Shown in pieces: positions 6,775 to 14,517 of a stretch of DNA of 33,728 bases. The DNA comes from Ectothiorhodospiraceae bacterium. GTDB lineage: Bacteria > Pseudomonadota > Gammaproteobacteria > Nitrococcales > Aquisalimonadaceae. The position numbers and the translations under genes were made by a program. Positions within the stretch are counted from its first letter, which is position 1. Every line of letters starts with the position of its first letter. The stretch spans positions 1 through 33,728 of the forward strand of contig PXAT01000141.1 in assembly GCA_003565775.1 (NCBI GenBank). The letters run 5' to 3'. The notes under the pieces were generated by a model, which was not told the origin of the DNA, ran no database searches, and worked only from the letters and a program-made list of their open reading frames with translations.

Positions 6775-8379
6775 ATGTCGAGATTGCCGCCACTGCGTTA
6801 CCTGCCGTTGCTACTCGTGAGCGGCGGTGCCTTGCTCACCGCGGGCCTGGGCCTCCTGGCGACACCAGGCTGGTTCGCTGCCGCGGCGCCGCTTGGTCTG
6901 CTGACCGCTCTCGGCATCACCGACCTCATGCAGCGCCGGCGCTCTCTGCGACGCAACTACCCGCTGCTGGCCCACCTTCGTTTCGCTCTGGAGTCCATCG
7001 GTCCCGAGATCCGGCAATACTTCATCGAGGCGGACACCGACGAGCGGCCATTCTCCAGGGAACAGCGCGCCGTAGTTTATCAGCGCGCGAAGGGCTCACT
7101 GGACAAGCGCCCGTTCGGCACGCTGCTCGACCCCTATGCGGCCGGTTACGAGTGGATGGGGCATTCGACCACGTCCCGCGAGCCGGCAGACGAGGATTTT
7201 CGCATTCTGGTCGGCTCCACGCGGGCAAAGCCCTTCCGCGCCAGCGTCTTCAACATCTCGGCGATGAGCTTCGGATCGCTGTCCGCCAACGCGACAAGAG
7301 CGCTGAATCTGGGCGCCCTACAGGGTGATTTTTACCAGGATACCGGCGAAGGCGGGATCTCCCGCTACCACCTGGAAGCCGGGGGCGACCTGGTCTGGGA
7401 AATCGGCAGCGGCTATTTCGGTTGCCGAAGCGTCGCCGGCGGCTTCGACGCCGATTCGTTCGCGGGGAACGCGGCCAGACCCGCGGTCAGAATGATCGAG
7501 ATCAAGCTGTCCCAGGGGGCCAAACCGGGGCATGGCGGGATCCTCCCCGGCGCCAAAGTGACTGACGAGATCGCTGCGGCCAGGGCTGTTCCGGCCGGCC
7601 AGGACGTGATTTCGCCGGCGCATCACTCCATGTTTTCGACACCGGGTGGCCTGCTGGATTTCGTCGTGCAACTGCGCGAACTGAGCGGCGACAAGCCGGT
7701 GGGGATCAAGCTCGCCATCGGCCATCCGGTGGAATGGTTCGCCCTGGTCAAGGCCATGCTGGAGCGGGATATCGTTCCCGACTTCATTGTCGTGGACGGT
7801 GCCGAGGGCGGAACCGGCGCAGCGCCCCTGGAACTGATCAATCGCATGGGCATGCCGGTGGATGATGCCGTGCACCTGGTACACAACACGCTGCGGGGAT
7901 GCGGCCTGCGTGGCCGAACGCGAATTGCCTCGGCCGGCAAGGTGACGACGGCGTTCAAGCTTGCACGTCAACTGGCGCTGGGAGCCGACTGGTGCAATGC
8001 CGGACGGGGTTTCATGTTCGCCCTGGGCTGCATCCAGTCTCTGAGCTGCCACACGGATCACTGCCCGACCGGGATTGCAACGCAGGATCCATGGCGGAAC
8101 CGCTCGCTGGATCCGGCCACCAAGGCAAATCGGGTCGCGAACTTCCACAAACATACGGTCAGGGCCCTGGCCCAGTTACTCGATGCGGCCGGCCTGGCAC
8201 ATCCCGATGAACTGAGCGCGAATCACATCCTGCGCCGACTGCCGGACCAGCGCGTCGCCAGCTTCGCCGAGCTTTTCCCCTGCCTCGCCGAGGGCGCACT
8301 GCTGGAAGGCGTCGACTATCCGGCACCCTTCACCGAGGCCTGGAAAGATGCCCGCAGCGACCGCTTCTTCACCGCATAG
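6775..8379 (+). CDS. FMN-binding glutamate synthase family protein (GltB-domain, stand-alone)
   Basis: 534 residues. The N-terminus has two hydrophobic stretches (about residues 8-50), so it may be membrane-anchored. The rest is the FMN-binding TIM-barrel glutamate-synthase domain: SAMSFGSLS near residue 163, GEGGIS, KPGHGGILPGAKV near 243, DGAEGGTGAAP near 342. The 3Fe-4S motif C-x5-C-x4-C is intact (about Cys419, Cys425, Cys430). It lacks the glutaminase domain and no GltD partner is adjacent, so classical GOGAT activity cannot be assumed; stand-alone members remain poorly characterised. The ATG has CGGAGA upstream. It starts 47 bases after the membrane protein gene and may be the last large gene of that unit. 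Confidence 0.9.
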   Translation: MSRLPPLRYLPLLLVSGGALLTAGLGLLATPGWFAAAAPLGLLTALGITDLMQRRRSLRRNYPLLAHLRFALESIGPEIRQYFIEADTDERPFSREQRAVVYQRAKGSLDKRPFGTLLDPYAAGYEWMGHSTTSREPADEDFRILVGSTRAKPFRASVFNISAMSFGSLSANATRALNLGALQGDFYQDTGEGGISRYHLEAGGDLVWEIGSGYFGCRSVAGGFDADSFAGNAARPAVRMIEIKLSQGAKPGHGGILPGAKVTDEIAAARAVPAGQDVISPAHHSMFSTPGGLLDFVVQLRELSGDKPVGIKLAIGHPVEWFALVKAMLERDIVPDFIVVDGAEGGTGAAPLELINRMGMPVDDAVHLVHNTLRGCGLRGRTRIASAGKVTTAFKLARQLALGADWCNAGRGFMFALGCIQSLSCHTDHCPTGIATQDPWRNRSLDPATKANRVANFHKHTVRALAQLLDAAGLAHPDELSANHILRRLPDQRVASFAELFPCLAEGALLEGVDYPAPFTEAWKDARSDRFFTA

Positions 8380-8426
8380 CCGGGGATTGGTCACGGAGCA
8401 ACGATTACGGATAGGGTGCGGCCGGG

Positions 8427-8708
8427 GTGTTTGAAGCCTTCTACGGGCTGGCCGGCATTTCGGCCGAAGTGTTCTACGTCATTGGCGCACTCCAGATGGT
8501 CCTGATTCTGGCGTTCGTGGCCGGGGCGTGGAAGCGAATCACGTACGGTCTGGTGCTGCTGTTCCACGGCGTATCGACTCTCTCGTCGTACAACCAATAT
8601 CTGGACCCGTTCAACAATCTTCTGTTTTTTGCGGCATGGCCAATGCTTGCCGCCTGCATTGCTCTGTATCTGTTGCGAGACTCGGATACTCGCTGGACGG
8701 TCAAATAA
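8427..8708 (+). CDS. Small three-helix membrane protein, DoxX-like
   Basis: 93 residues starting at a GTG; an in-frame TAG at 8412 rules out a much earlier start. Three hydrophobic segments (about residues 12-33, 38-55, 64-83) make up most of the protein. The spacing and the tract LLFHGVSTLSSYNQY resemble small DoxX-like membrane proteins, but the similarity is by eye and no function follows. It begins 47 bases after the glutamate-synthase-like gene on the same strand. Confidence 0.6.
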   Translation: MFEAFYGLAGISAEVFYVIGALQMVLILAFVAGAWKRITYGLVLLFHGVSTLSSYNQYLDPFNNLLFFAAWPMLAACIALYLLRDSDTRWTVK

Positions 8709-8815
8709 CGCCATGCCGAGATCCGCAGCGCCCCCGGCCGGGCATCGCAGAACAGCGCGATCAGGCCCAACGCAACCCCCGGACGATGCGGGCACCGAAA
8801 TAAATCAGTCTTTCC

Positions 8816-9082
8816 TCAACGCTCCATCGCTTTTTTCAGTTGCCCCAACAACCCGACGTAAATGCCATGGCAGAATTCCGCGGCTTTTTCATCGTTTCCG
8901 GTCCAGTGTGAGTACCACTCAACGAAGGCGGAATCCTCACTTTCCGTTACCGGACGAACCCGCACATGGCCCTCGTAATTGCTGACCTCGTCAGCAGAAA
9001 CCGGTGAAGGCCCATCGTCGATACTGTAACTGAGATCAGAATTGTCATCGTCGTGAGGACGCCGGCACGCTCTACCAATACG
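8816..9082 (-). pseudogene. C-terminal remnant of an SRPBCC family protein
   Basis: On the minus strand a stop-free frame of 88 codons ends at a TGA (8816-8818). Its translation reads like the second half of an SRPBCC/polyketide-cyclase-like protein: LSYSIDDGPSPV, then a beta-strand region GHVRVRPVTES, then FVEWYSHW, and a C-terminal helix EFCHGIYVGLLGQLKKAMER. The intact family is about 140-150 residues, so roughly the first half is missing. No in-frame ATG is available except near the very end. The frame is closed upstream by a TAG at 9083-9085 that falls at the arm of the adjacent inverted repeat. This is a gene remnant, not a short gene. Confidence 0.7.
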
Positions 9083-9114
9083 CTAGGCCGTTTCTCGCGC
9101 CCTGCGTATTGGTA
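9073..9114. repeat. Perfect 11-bp inverted repeat at the broken end of the SRPBCC gene
   Basis: TACCAATACGC at 9073-9083 is exactly complementary to GCGTATTGGTA at 9104-9114, with a 20-nt centre. It coincides with the point where the SRPBCC coding sequence stops making sense. It may be an operator, or a footprint of the event that removed the 5' half of that gene. Confidence 0.55.
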
Positions 9115-9156
9115 AAAACCCGTGTTCCCGTCCTGGCGAAGCAGAAGATGCACAAT

Positions 9157-9188
9157 GCCGGGCGGAAGCAGAGCTCCCTCCGCCCGGC
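9157..9188 (-). terminator. Intrinsic terminator of the CMD gene
   Basis: Perfect 10-bp GC-rich stem (9157-9166 with 9179-9188, 12-nt loop) located 9 bases after the CMD stop codon on the minus strand. The downstream sequence in that direction is T-rich (ATTGTGCATCTTCT) without a pure T run. Confidence 0.7.
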
Positions 9189-9197
9189 AATTCCGGA

Positions 9198-9761
9198 CTA
9201 CCAGCTGTAGGCGGCGAACACCTCATCCAGTGGCGGATGGGTGAGGTGATTCGAGTAATTGCTCAGCGTCTTCACCGCCAGCGCAAGGATGATCTGCAGG
9301 ATATGCTGCTCCTCGTATCCGGCGGCCAGGAAAGTCTTCACATCGTCCTGCGTCGGCAGGCCGCGTGTCCGGAAGAGGACGCGCGTGAAGGCATCCAGTG
9401 CAGCCAGTTTCGCGTCGGGGATCGGCCGATCGTTGCGGATCGCATCCAGCACCCCCGACGGCACCTTCGATACCTTGTCGGCCAGCATGCTGTGCGCGCC
9501 CATGCAGTAGCCGCAGCCGTTCTCACGGCTGATGGCCAGAAACACCACCTCCTGCTCGGGCGGGGTGAAGCCGGACGACTCTCGAAACAACGCATAGCCG
9601 TGCAGATAGGTGTCCAGCACGCCCGGCGCGATGGCCATCCGCTCGTACATGGCCGGCACGAAGCCCAGGTTCGCCTTGGCCTGCTTCAGCAGGGATTTGG
9701 CCTCGTCGGATCCGTTCTCCAGGGTTTCCGGGGTGGTCTTGATTTGATAGTCCGATGACAT
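9198..9761 (-). CDS. Carboxymuconolactone decarboxylase / AhpD-like peroxidase family protein
   Basis: 187 residues from the ATG at 9761, chosen because AAGGAGG sits 8 bases before it; the frame extends further upstream but through a terminator hairpin. The AhpD signature is intact: Glu71, Cys83, Cys86, His90 in GCGYCMGAH, the last His being part of the catalytic relay in the family. It is expected to be a CxxC-dependent peroxidase-like enzyme; substrate unknown. It is the last gene of the long minus-strand block that includes arsM and arsS, and families of this type are known as arsenosugar-associated peroxidase-like proteins, so a role in that pathway is plausible. Downstream it is closed by a clear terminator. 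Confidence 0.88.
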   Translation of the reverse strand: MSSDYQIKTTPETLENGSDEAKSLLKQAKANLGFVPAMYERMAIAPGVLDTYLHGYALFRESSGFTPPEQEVVFLAISRENGCGYCMGAHSMLADKVSKVPSGVLDAIRNDRPIPDAKLAALDAFTRVLFRTRGLPTQDDVKTFLAAGYEEQHILQIILALAVKTLSNYSNHLTHPPLDEVFAAYSW

Positions 9762-9777
9762 GGCAACGTCCTCCTTG

Positions 9778-9806
9778 AAAAAAAGCCGGCCTCGGAGAGA
9801 GGCCGG
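9778..9806 (-). terminator. Intrinsic terminator or attenuator just before the CMD ribosome site
   Basis: On the minus strand a perfect 8-bp stem (9786-9793 with 9799-9806, 5-nt loop) leads into seven T residues (9778-9784) and then, within a few bases, the AAGGAGG of the CMD gene. It can end ccdA transcripts. Because no room for a promoter remains between it and the CMD start, CMD expression must come from read-through or from a promoter upstream of the hairpin, so it could act as an attenuator. Confidence 0.75.
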
Positions 9807-9867
9807 TAAACGGGGGCACACAAATGAAAAGGATCACGCTCGGGACGCTCGGATCGTTTGCCCGGAC

Positions 9868-10605
9868 TCAGAACCGGGTGGTCAGGTTGATCAGCCAGTC
9901 CGGCGCCTGAGTCAGCAGCCAGGCCTCCAGAGTCTTGTCCAGCCCACTGAGCACCAGCAGGCCGATCGCTAGCAGGGAAAGACCCATGATCCAGCGGCCG
10001 ATCTGGCCCGCCTTTGCCATGCGCTCACGGTTGTTCATGAACGCCTTGCGTGAGGCGAAGCCTGCTGCTGCCAGCGGCACGACGGCGGCCAGACTGAAGG
10101 TCCCCATGATTGCCGTGGCTTCCGGGATCCCGGCACCGGTGGAGGCGATACCGATGGCCGCACCCAGAGTCGGGCCGATGCACGGACTCCAGGCGACGCC
10201 CAGCAGCAGACCGATACCGAACTGCGCTGCCGGATGGTCGGACTGGATCCGCGAGATGCCGCCCTGCCCTGCAGACCCAAGCCCGGCAGTCAGCCGGGAA
10301 AAACCGGCCTGCAGATGGGAACTGAGCAGGATGGCACCAAAGGCGAGCATGAAAGCGCCCGCGGTGACACGGAGAGCCGACTCACTCAAACCCAGCAGAT
10401 GACCGCTGGCCGATACCGTGACGCCGACCGTGGTGAACGCCACCACCAGCCCGGCGGCCAGACCCAGTAGACCGAGCCGATGACGTCCGGTCGCCGCGGC
10501 CGCGATGATCGGAAGCAGCGGCAGCACGCACGGTGACAGCGTCGTGAAGAGCCCGGCCAGGAAGGCCGAGCCCAGTTGCAGAACGCTCAGGTCAAGCGGA
10601 AACAT
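9868..10605 (-). CDS. ccdA: CcdA-like thiol-disulfide electron transporter
   Basis: 245 residues, the short six-helix CcdA form. The two catalytic Cys lie in the usual Pro-flanked membrane motifs: LSPCVLPLLP near residue 26 and WSPCIGPTLG near residue 140. CcdA carries electrons from cytoplasmic thioredoxin across the membrane to periplasmic thioredoxin-like proteins. The secreted thioredoxin gene ends only 5 bases upstream, so the two are a transporter-acceptor pair. No cytochrome c maturation genes are adjacent; the location next to the arsenic genes suggests the reductant may serve redox steps there, which is inference. A terminator follows at 9778-9806. Confidence 0.93.
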   Translation of the reverse strand: MFPLDLSVLQLGSAFLAGLFTTLSPCVLPLLPIIAAAATGRHRLGLLGLAAGLVVAFTTVGVTVSASGHLLGLSESALRVTAGAFMLAFGAILLSSHLQAGFSRLTAGLGSAGQGGISRIQSDHPAAQFGIGLLLGVAWSPCIGPTLGAAIGIASTGAGIPEATAIMGTFSLAAVVPLAAAGFASRKAFMNNRERMAKAGQIGRWIMGLSLLAIGLLVLSGLDKTLEAWLLTQAPDWLINLTTRF

Positions 10606-10610
10606 TATCC

Positions 10611-11000
10611 TCAGAGACCCTTGCGCAGCAGTTCGCGAAGCCTGGATTCGCTGGTTTCAGCGACGGACATTTCGACCTGTTCGCCGTCGCGATACACGAA
10701 CAGCGTGCTCTGACGCGGGGCGCCCAGTTCGCGGGCTGAATCTTCCTGTTCGTCCCAGTCCAGCTTCAGCGCGGTGTAGTCGGCAAACTCGTCCTCACCA
10801 AGCAGGGATTCGAGGATCGGCGACTGTCGCGCACAGGTGGAACACCAGTCGGCATAAACTTCCACCAGCACCGGCTTGCCTTCATCGTTGAGCTCGGCCA
10901 GACGGTCCTGATGGAAAGCCTCGAATCTGGAATCGGCCAACGCCATCGGCGCCGCGAGAACCAGGGCGAGCAGCAGGGCAAGCGAAAGTCGGAAGGTCAT
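10611..11000 (-). CDS. Secreted thioredoxin-family protein
   Basis: 129 residues with a Sec signal peptide (hydrophobic residues about 5-20, cleavage near ALA-DS). The thioredoxin active site is DWCSTC with Cys53 and Cys56; the CSTC variant is common in periplasmic thioredoxins. The mature part is a compact single thioredoxin fold lacking the extra insertion of TlpA/ResA. It presumably receives electrons from the neighbouring CcdA and reduces a periplasmic target not identified here. A good ribosome site (AAGGAG) precedes the ATG. A terminator-like structure separates it from pstB, so it probably has its own promoter in 11001-11090. Confidence 0.92.
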   Translation of the reverse strand: MTFRLSLALLLALVLAAPMALADSRFEAFHQDRLAELNDEGKPVLVEVYADWCSTCARQSPILESLLGEDEFADYTALKLDWDEQEDSARELGAPRQSTLFVYRDGEQVEMSVAETSESRLRELLRKGL

Positions 11001-11090
11001 GATGTAACTCCTTAACCATTGTTTGAAGTCACATCAAAACACGACACCCCTCGGCAGAGAATCGGGGAAATTACGTAGCGAGACGTTCGG

Positions 11091-11127
11091 AACAAAGCCG
11101 GGATAAGCAGGTTTCCCGCACCCGGCT
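11091..11127 (-). terminator. Probable terminator at the end of the arsM-pst operon
   Basis: On the minus strand a 7-bp stem (11096-11102 with 11121-11127) encloses a second imperfect GC stem and is followed by TTTGTT. It overlaps the pstB stop codon. This separates the pst genes from the thioredoxin-ccdA pair. Confidence 0.5.
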
Positions 11128-11963
11128 CAGCCGCGTGCACCGGCGATATAGGCCCGCGTCACCGCGTCCCGGGGTCGGGTAAACAGCTCGTCCGCCGACC
11201 CGGTTTCAACGATTCTGCCGACACCGTCCTCGATCCAGAAGACCGCCATGTCATCGGCGATACGACGCGCCTGGGCCAGATTGTGCGTGACAACGACGAT
11301 CGTATAACGGCCCCGCAGGTCCACGATCAGGTCCTCGACCACGCCGCTGGCGAGGGGATCCAGAGCACTGCAGGGCTCGTCCAGGAGAAGGACCTCCGGC
11401 TCCAGGGCCAGTGCGCGAGCCAGGCAAAGGCGTTGCTGCTGACCGCCGGAAAGTGCCAGGGCCGGCTGGTCGAGCCGATCGCAAACCTCGCTCCAGAGGC
11501 CCACCTGACGCAGACTTTCCTCGATGCACCTTTCCTGTTCTGGTCGATCCCTGACACCATGTTCACGCAGCGGAAACGCCAGATTGCGGCGGATGCTCAG
11601 CGGAAAGGGATTCGGCCGCTGCGCGATCAGTCCGATCCGTCGCCGCAGGCTCTGAGCATCAAGATCGGCGCCGAGAATCGATTCGCCGTGAAACCGCACA
11701 TCGCCGGTCAGTGCCGCCCCCTCCTCGAAGTCCAGCATGCGATTCAGGCTGGCCAGGAACGTACTCTTCCCGCAGCCGGACGGCCCGACGATGGCGGTGA
11801 TGCAGCCGTGGTGCATATCCAGGCTGACATCCGCGAGCACCGGGCGGCCGGAGAACCGAACGCCAAGCCCGACGGCCTGCAAAGCCGGTCGTTTCACATC
11901 GCAGCAGGCCGGCCGCGAAGCCGGCACGTGCCAGGGGCGGAACGCCTTCTCGGTCGTGGTCAT
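11127..11963 (-). CDS. pstB: Phosphate-type ABC transporter ATP-binding protein
   Basis: 278 residues. All ABC ATPase motifs are present: Walker A GPSGCGKST near residue 60, Q-loop in IGLIAQRPNPFP (the PNPFP is typical of PstB), signature LSGGQQQR, Walker B LLLDEP, and switch His in THN. It energises import by PstC/PstA. The first ~28 residues form an extension not needed for the fold and contain an adjacent Cys20-Cys21 pair (PACCDVK), unusual for PstB. The start overlaps the pstA stop by 4 bases (ATGA). Given its operon with arsM, the cargo may be arsenate as well as phosphate; sequence alone cannot distinguish them. Confidence 0.93.
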   Translation of the reverse strand: MTTTEKAFRPWHVPASRPACCDVKRPALQAVGLGVRFSGRPVLADVSLDMHHGCITAIVGPSGCGKSTFLASLNRMLDFEEGAALTGDVRFHGESILGADLDAQSLRRRIGLIAQRPNPFPLSIRRNLAFPLREHGVRDRPEQERCIEESLRQVGLWSEVCDRLDQPALALSGGQQQRLCLARALALEPEVLLLDEPCSALDPLASGVVEDLIVDLRGRYTIVVVTHNLAQARRIADDMAVFWIEDGVGRIVETGSADELFTRPRDAVTRAYIAGARG

Positions 11964-12847
11964 CGTCGGACTCCTTGCACCTGCGCGCCGTAGCGGCGGC
12001 CGAGCAGGGCGGTCAGCAAATTGATCAACAACAGCGCGCCAAGAAGAACGACGCCGGTCGCATAGGCCTGCGACTCCCCGCCCGGCACGTTCATTGCCAA
12101 CTCGTAGATATGAACGGCCAACGTGCGGCCGGAATCACCAAGCGATTCCGGCACCCGCAACACGTAGCCACTGGTGAAGAGAAGTGCTGCCGCCTCGGCC
12201 AGTGCGCGGCCAGTGCTGAGAACCAGCGCCACGAGAATCCCCGGCAGGGCCGCCGGCAACAGGACCGAGCGAATCGCCGCTGCGCGTGTGAGACCGAGCG
12301 CATCGGCTGCACGGCGAAAATCGTCCGGAACCGATCGCAACGCCTCCTCGCTGGCCCGGACGAACAACGGCAGCACCATGCACGCCAGTGTCAGCCCACC
12401 TGCCGCCACCGAATACCCCATGCCGAAGTAACGGACAAACAGGGCATTACCGAACAGACCGAAGACGATGGACGGTACGCCGGCCAGCACCTCCAGGGCA
12501 TGCCGTACGAAACCGGCAAATCGGCTGCCACGCCGGATGTACTCGGAGAGCAGCAGCGCGGTCGCCAGCCCCAACGGCACCGCAACGGCCAGGCTCACGA
12601 TCAGAATCATCGCCGTGGCCACGAGCACCGGCGCGATACCGCCCGCCCGACCCGCATCACGGGGCGCATCGAGCAGAAAGCCGATGCTCAGATGCGGCAG
12701 GCCGTGGCGCAGCAGATCAAGCACGATCCACAAAAGCATGCCTGCCACCAGCGTCGCCACTGTCCAGACCAGCAGGGCCGCGAGCCTGTCCGGCAGCGTG
12801 ACCTTGCGGCATTTTGCGCGTGGCTGCGTGAGTACCCGGTCAAGCAT
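11960..12847 (-). CDS. pstA: Phosphate-type ABC transporter permease
   Basis: 295 residues with about six hydrophobic helices. The permease coupling loop is visible in the stretch EALRSVPDDFRRAADALG followed by LTRAAAIRSVLLP, the EAA-type motif that contacts PstB. VPSIVFGLFG is typical of PstA. It overlaps pstC by 8 bases at its start and pstB by 4 at its end, so the permease and ATPase are translationally coupled. Length is normal for the family. Which of the two permeases is called A or C rests on operon order and motif style. Confidence 0.93.
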   Translation of the reverse strand: MLDRVLTQPRAKCRKVTLPDRLAALLVWTVATLVAGMLLWIVLDLLRHGLPHLSIGFLLDAPRDAGRAGGIAPVLVATAMILIVSLAVAVPLGLATALLLSEYIRRGSRFAGFVRHALEVLAGVPSIVFGLFGNALFVRYFGMGYSVAAGGLTLACMVLPLFVRASEEALRSVPDDFRRAADALGLTRAAAIRSVLLPAALPGILVALVLSTGRALAEAAALLFTSGYVLRVPESLGDSGRTLAVHIYELAMNVPGGESQAYATGVVLLGALLLINLLTALLGRRYGAQVQGVRR

Positions 12848-13709
12848 CGGAGATCGCCCCCCGGTGCCCGAGCCTGTTGGCGAACAAGACCAGCACCATG
12901 ACCAACCCCGTCAGCACCAAGCCGCTGAAAAAGAGCGCACTGCGGTGGTCACCACTGGCATACCCCATCTCCAGCGCGATGTTCCCGGTCAAAGCCCGGA
13001 CCGGCTCCATCAGGCCGCTCGGAAAGCGGACGATATTACCCACCACCATGACCACGGCCAGGGTTTCACCGATGGCCCGACCCGTGGCGAGAATCACGGC
13101 AGTCAGGATGCCGCGACGGGCCGATGGGAGAATCACGCTCCTGATGGTCCCCCAGCGCGAGAGGCCAAGCGCGGCTGCCGCGCGCACATACCGTTGGGGC
13201 ACCGCGCGCATGGCCGACTCGCTGATCAGGGCAACAGTTGGCAGGATCATCAGCGCCAGCACCAGGCTGGCAGCCAGAAGACTGGCCCCCGGTGGGCGCC
13301 AGGCACCAAGCAACGGCACCAGCACCACCAGGCCCCAGAACCCGTAGATCACACCGGGAATACCGGCCAGCAACTCTACCAGGCGTCGGTAAACCACGGC
13401 GACCGAGGGCGATGCATAGAACCGGCAGAACAGGGCCGAGGCAAGACCGAGCGGAGCGGCAAGCAGCACCGCACCCGCGGTAATGACCAGGGTTGCGACG
13501 ACCATCGGCGTGACCCGGAACGCGCCATCGGCGGCGGCCGGCGTCGGCCGCCAGTTCGCATCGCTGAGCAGACGCCAGCCGATATTGTTCAGCGCGGGCA
13601 GGGATTCGAGCACCAGCAGCGCGACGATCAGGAAACAGATGACTGCTGCCGACATGGCCGCGAGCCGCAAAGGGATCAGCAGCAACTGCTCACTCCGCTG
13701 CGGGGACAT
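12840..13709 (-). CDS. pstC: Phosphate-type ABC transporter permease
   Basis: 289 residues from the ATG at 13709; an earlier in-frame start at 13745 would lie deeper inside pstS. Six or so hydrophobic segments. PstC-type motifs include LAGIPGVIYGFWGL and the coupling loop with AVPQRYVRAAAALGLSRWGTIRSVILP, and GRAIGETLAV near the C-terminal third. It overlaps the pstS stop by about 20 bases and pstA by 8. It forms the membrane channel with PstA. No phoU gene follows the transporter, unlike classical Pho-regulated pst operons. Confidence 0.92.
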   Translation of the reverse strand: MSPQRSEQLLLIPLRLAAMSAAVICFLIVALLVLESLPALNNIGWRLLSDANWRPTPAAADGAFRVTPMVVATLVITAGAVLLAAPLGLASALFCRFYASPSVAVVYRRLVELLAGIPGVIYGFWGLVVLVPLLGAWRPPGASLLAASLVLALMILPTVALISESAMRAVPQRYVRAAAALGLSRWGTIRSVILPSARRGILTAVILATGRAIGETLAVVMVVGNIVRFPSGLMEPVRALTGNIALEMGYASGDHRSALFFSGLVLTGLVMVLVLFANRLGHRGAISDA

Positions 13710-14517
13710 AACCGAAATCCGCGTAGAGATCGTGCACGGCGGCATCGCGGACGAAATCGATAAAGGCGAGGGTCAGGGCCGACGGCTCCGCTCCGCTGAC
13801 CAGAATCAGATCCCTCGTCAACGCATAGTCGCCGTTGCGCACCGTTTCCAGCGTTGGCCACTGTTCGTCGATAGCAACCAGGCGAATGGCGGTCCCGCGC
13901 TCGGCTTCAACGGTCCCTGCACCGACGGAGACATAACCGATGGCACCCGGATTTCCGGCCACGGAGCGAATGCCATGCTGGTTGTCACCAATGATCAGGT
14001 GGGCAGCAATGGCTTCGCGCGGCAGGTCGAAGAACCGGAGAAACTCGGTCAACGTCGCCCGTCCGTCTGCCTTGTCGACGACGGTCACAGCCCGGTCCGC
14101 ACCACCGACTTCCTGCCAGTTGTCCACGCCACCGGTGAACAGCGCCACGAGCTGTTCCCGGCTGAGTCGATCCACCGGATTGTCCCGATGCAGGATCACG
14201 GCGATGCCATCAACGCCAATGCGGTGCTGACGGAGGCGCCTCTGCTCCGTCTCCGTCAGCTCCCGGGACGACATACCGATATCCGCAAGTCCTTCGGCGG
14301 CATCGCTGATGCCCCGGGAACTGCCGCCGGTCTGCACCGCGATTCGGGCATCCGGATGGGCAGCCTCGAAACGCGCGCCGATCTCGGCGATCAGCGGCGC
14401 CAGCGTGCTCGACCCCGTGATCTCGAGCCGGCCCCCGGTCGCGGAATCCGCGGTCTGGTCACCATTGCCGCAAGCGGCAAGCGCGAGCGCCAAAACGCCG
14501 AGCAGGAGCCGTCGCAT
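13690..14517 (-). CDS. pstS: Phosphate-type periplasmic binding lipoprotein
   Basis: 275 residues. It begins with a lipoprotein signal ending LALAAC-G, so it should be lipid-anchored on the periplasmic side. PstS ligand-binding motifs are present: ITGSSTLAP near residue 34 and TGGSSRGI near residue 64, the Ser/Gly-rich loops that hold the oxyanion, followed by ADIGMSSREL. Its ATG overlaps the arsM stop as TGATG, a strong sign of coupled translation with the arsenic methyltransferase. The ligand is therefore as likely arsenate as phosphate; PstS proteins from arsenic islands can differ in selectivity. Binding preference cannot be judged by eye. Confidence 0.92.
   Translation of the reverse strand: MRRLLLGVLALALAACGNGDQTADSATGGRLEITGSSTLAPLIAEIGARFEAAHPDARIAVQTGGSSRGISDAAEGLADIGMSSRELTETEQRRLRQHRIGVDGIAVILHRDNPVDRLSREQLVALFTGGVDNWQEVGGADRAVTVVDKADGRATLTEFLRFFDLPREAIAAHLIIGDNQHGIRSVAGNPGAIGYVSVGAGTVEAERGTAIRLVAIDEQWPTLETVRNGDYALTRDLILVSGAEPSALTLAFIDFVRDAAVHDLYADFGYVPAAE

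Larger units (their letters stand above)
8709..9197. other. Gap without an intact gene
   Basis: About 490 bases between the small membrane protein and the CMD gene. It holds a minus-strand SRPBCC gene remnant (8816-9082), an inverted repeat (9073-9114) and a terminator (9157-9188), each listed separately. I see nothing supportable in 8709-8815. Confidence 0.6.

Noticed and set aside
8947-9153. 68-codon minus-strand frame beside the SRPBCC remnant
   Set aside because: Different frame from the recognisable SRPBCC sequence, spans the inverted repeat, and has no motif.
11975-13763. Long plus-strand frames opposite pstA and pstC
   Set aside because: Low-complexity Arg/Gln/Pro-rich translations opposite clear permease genes.
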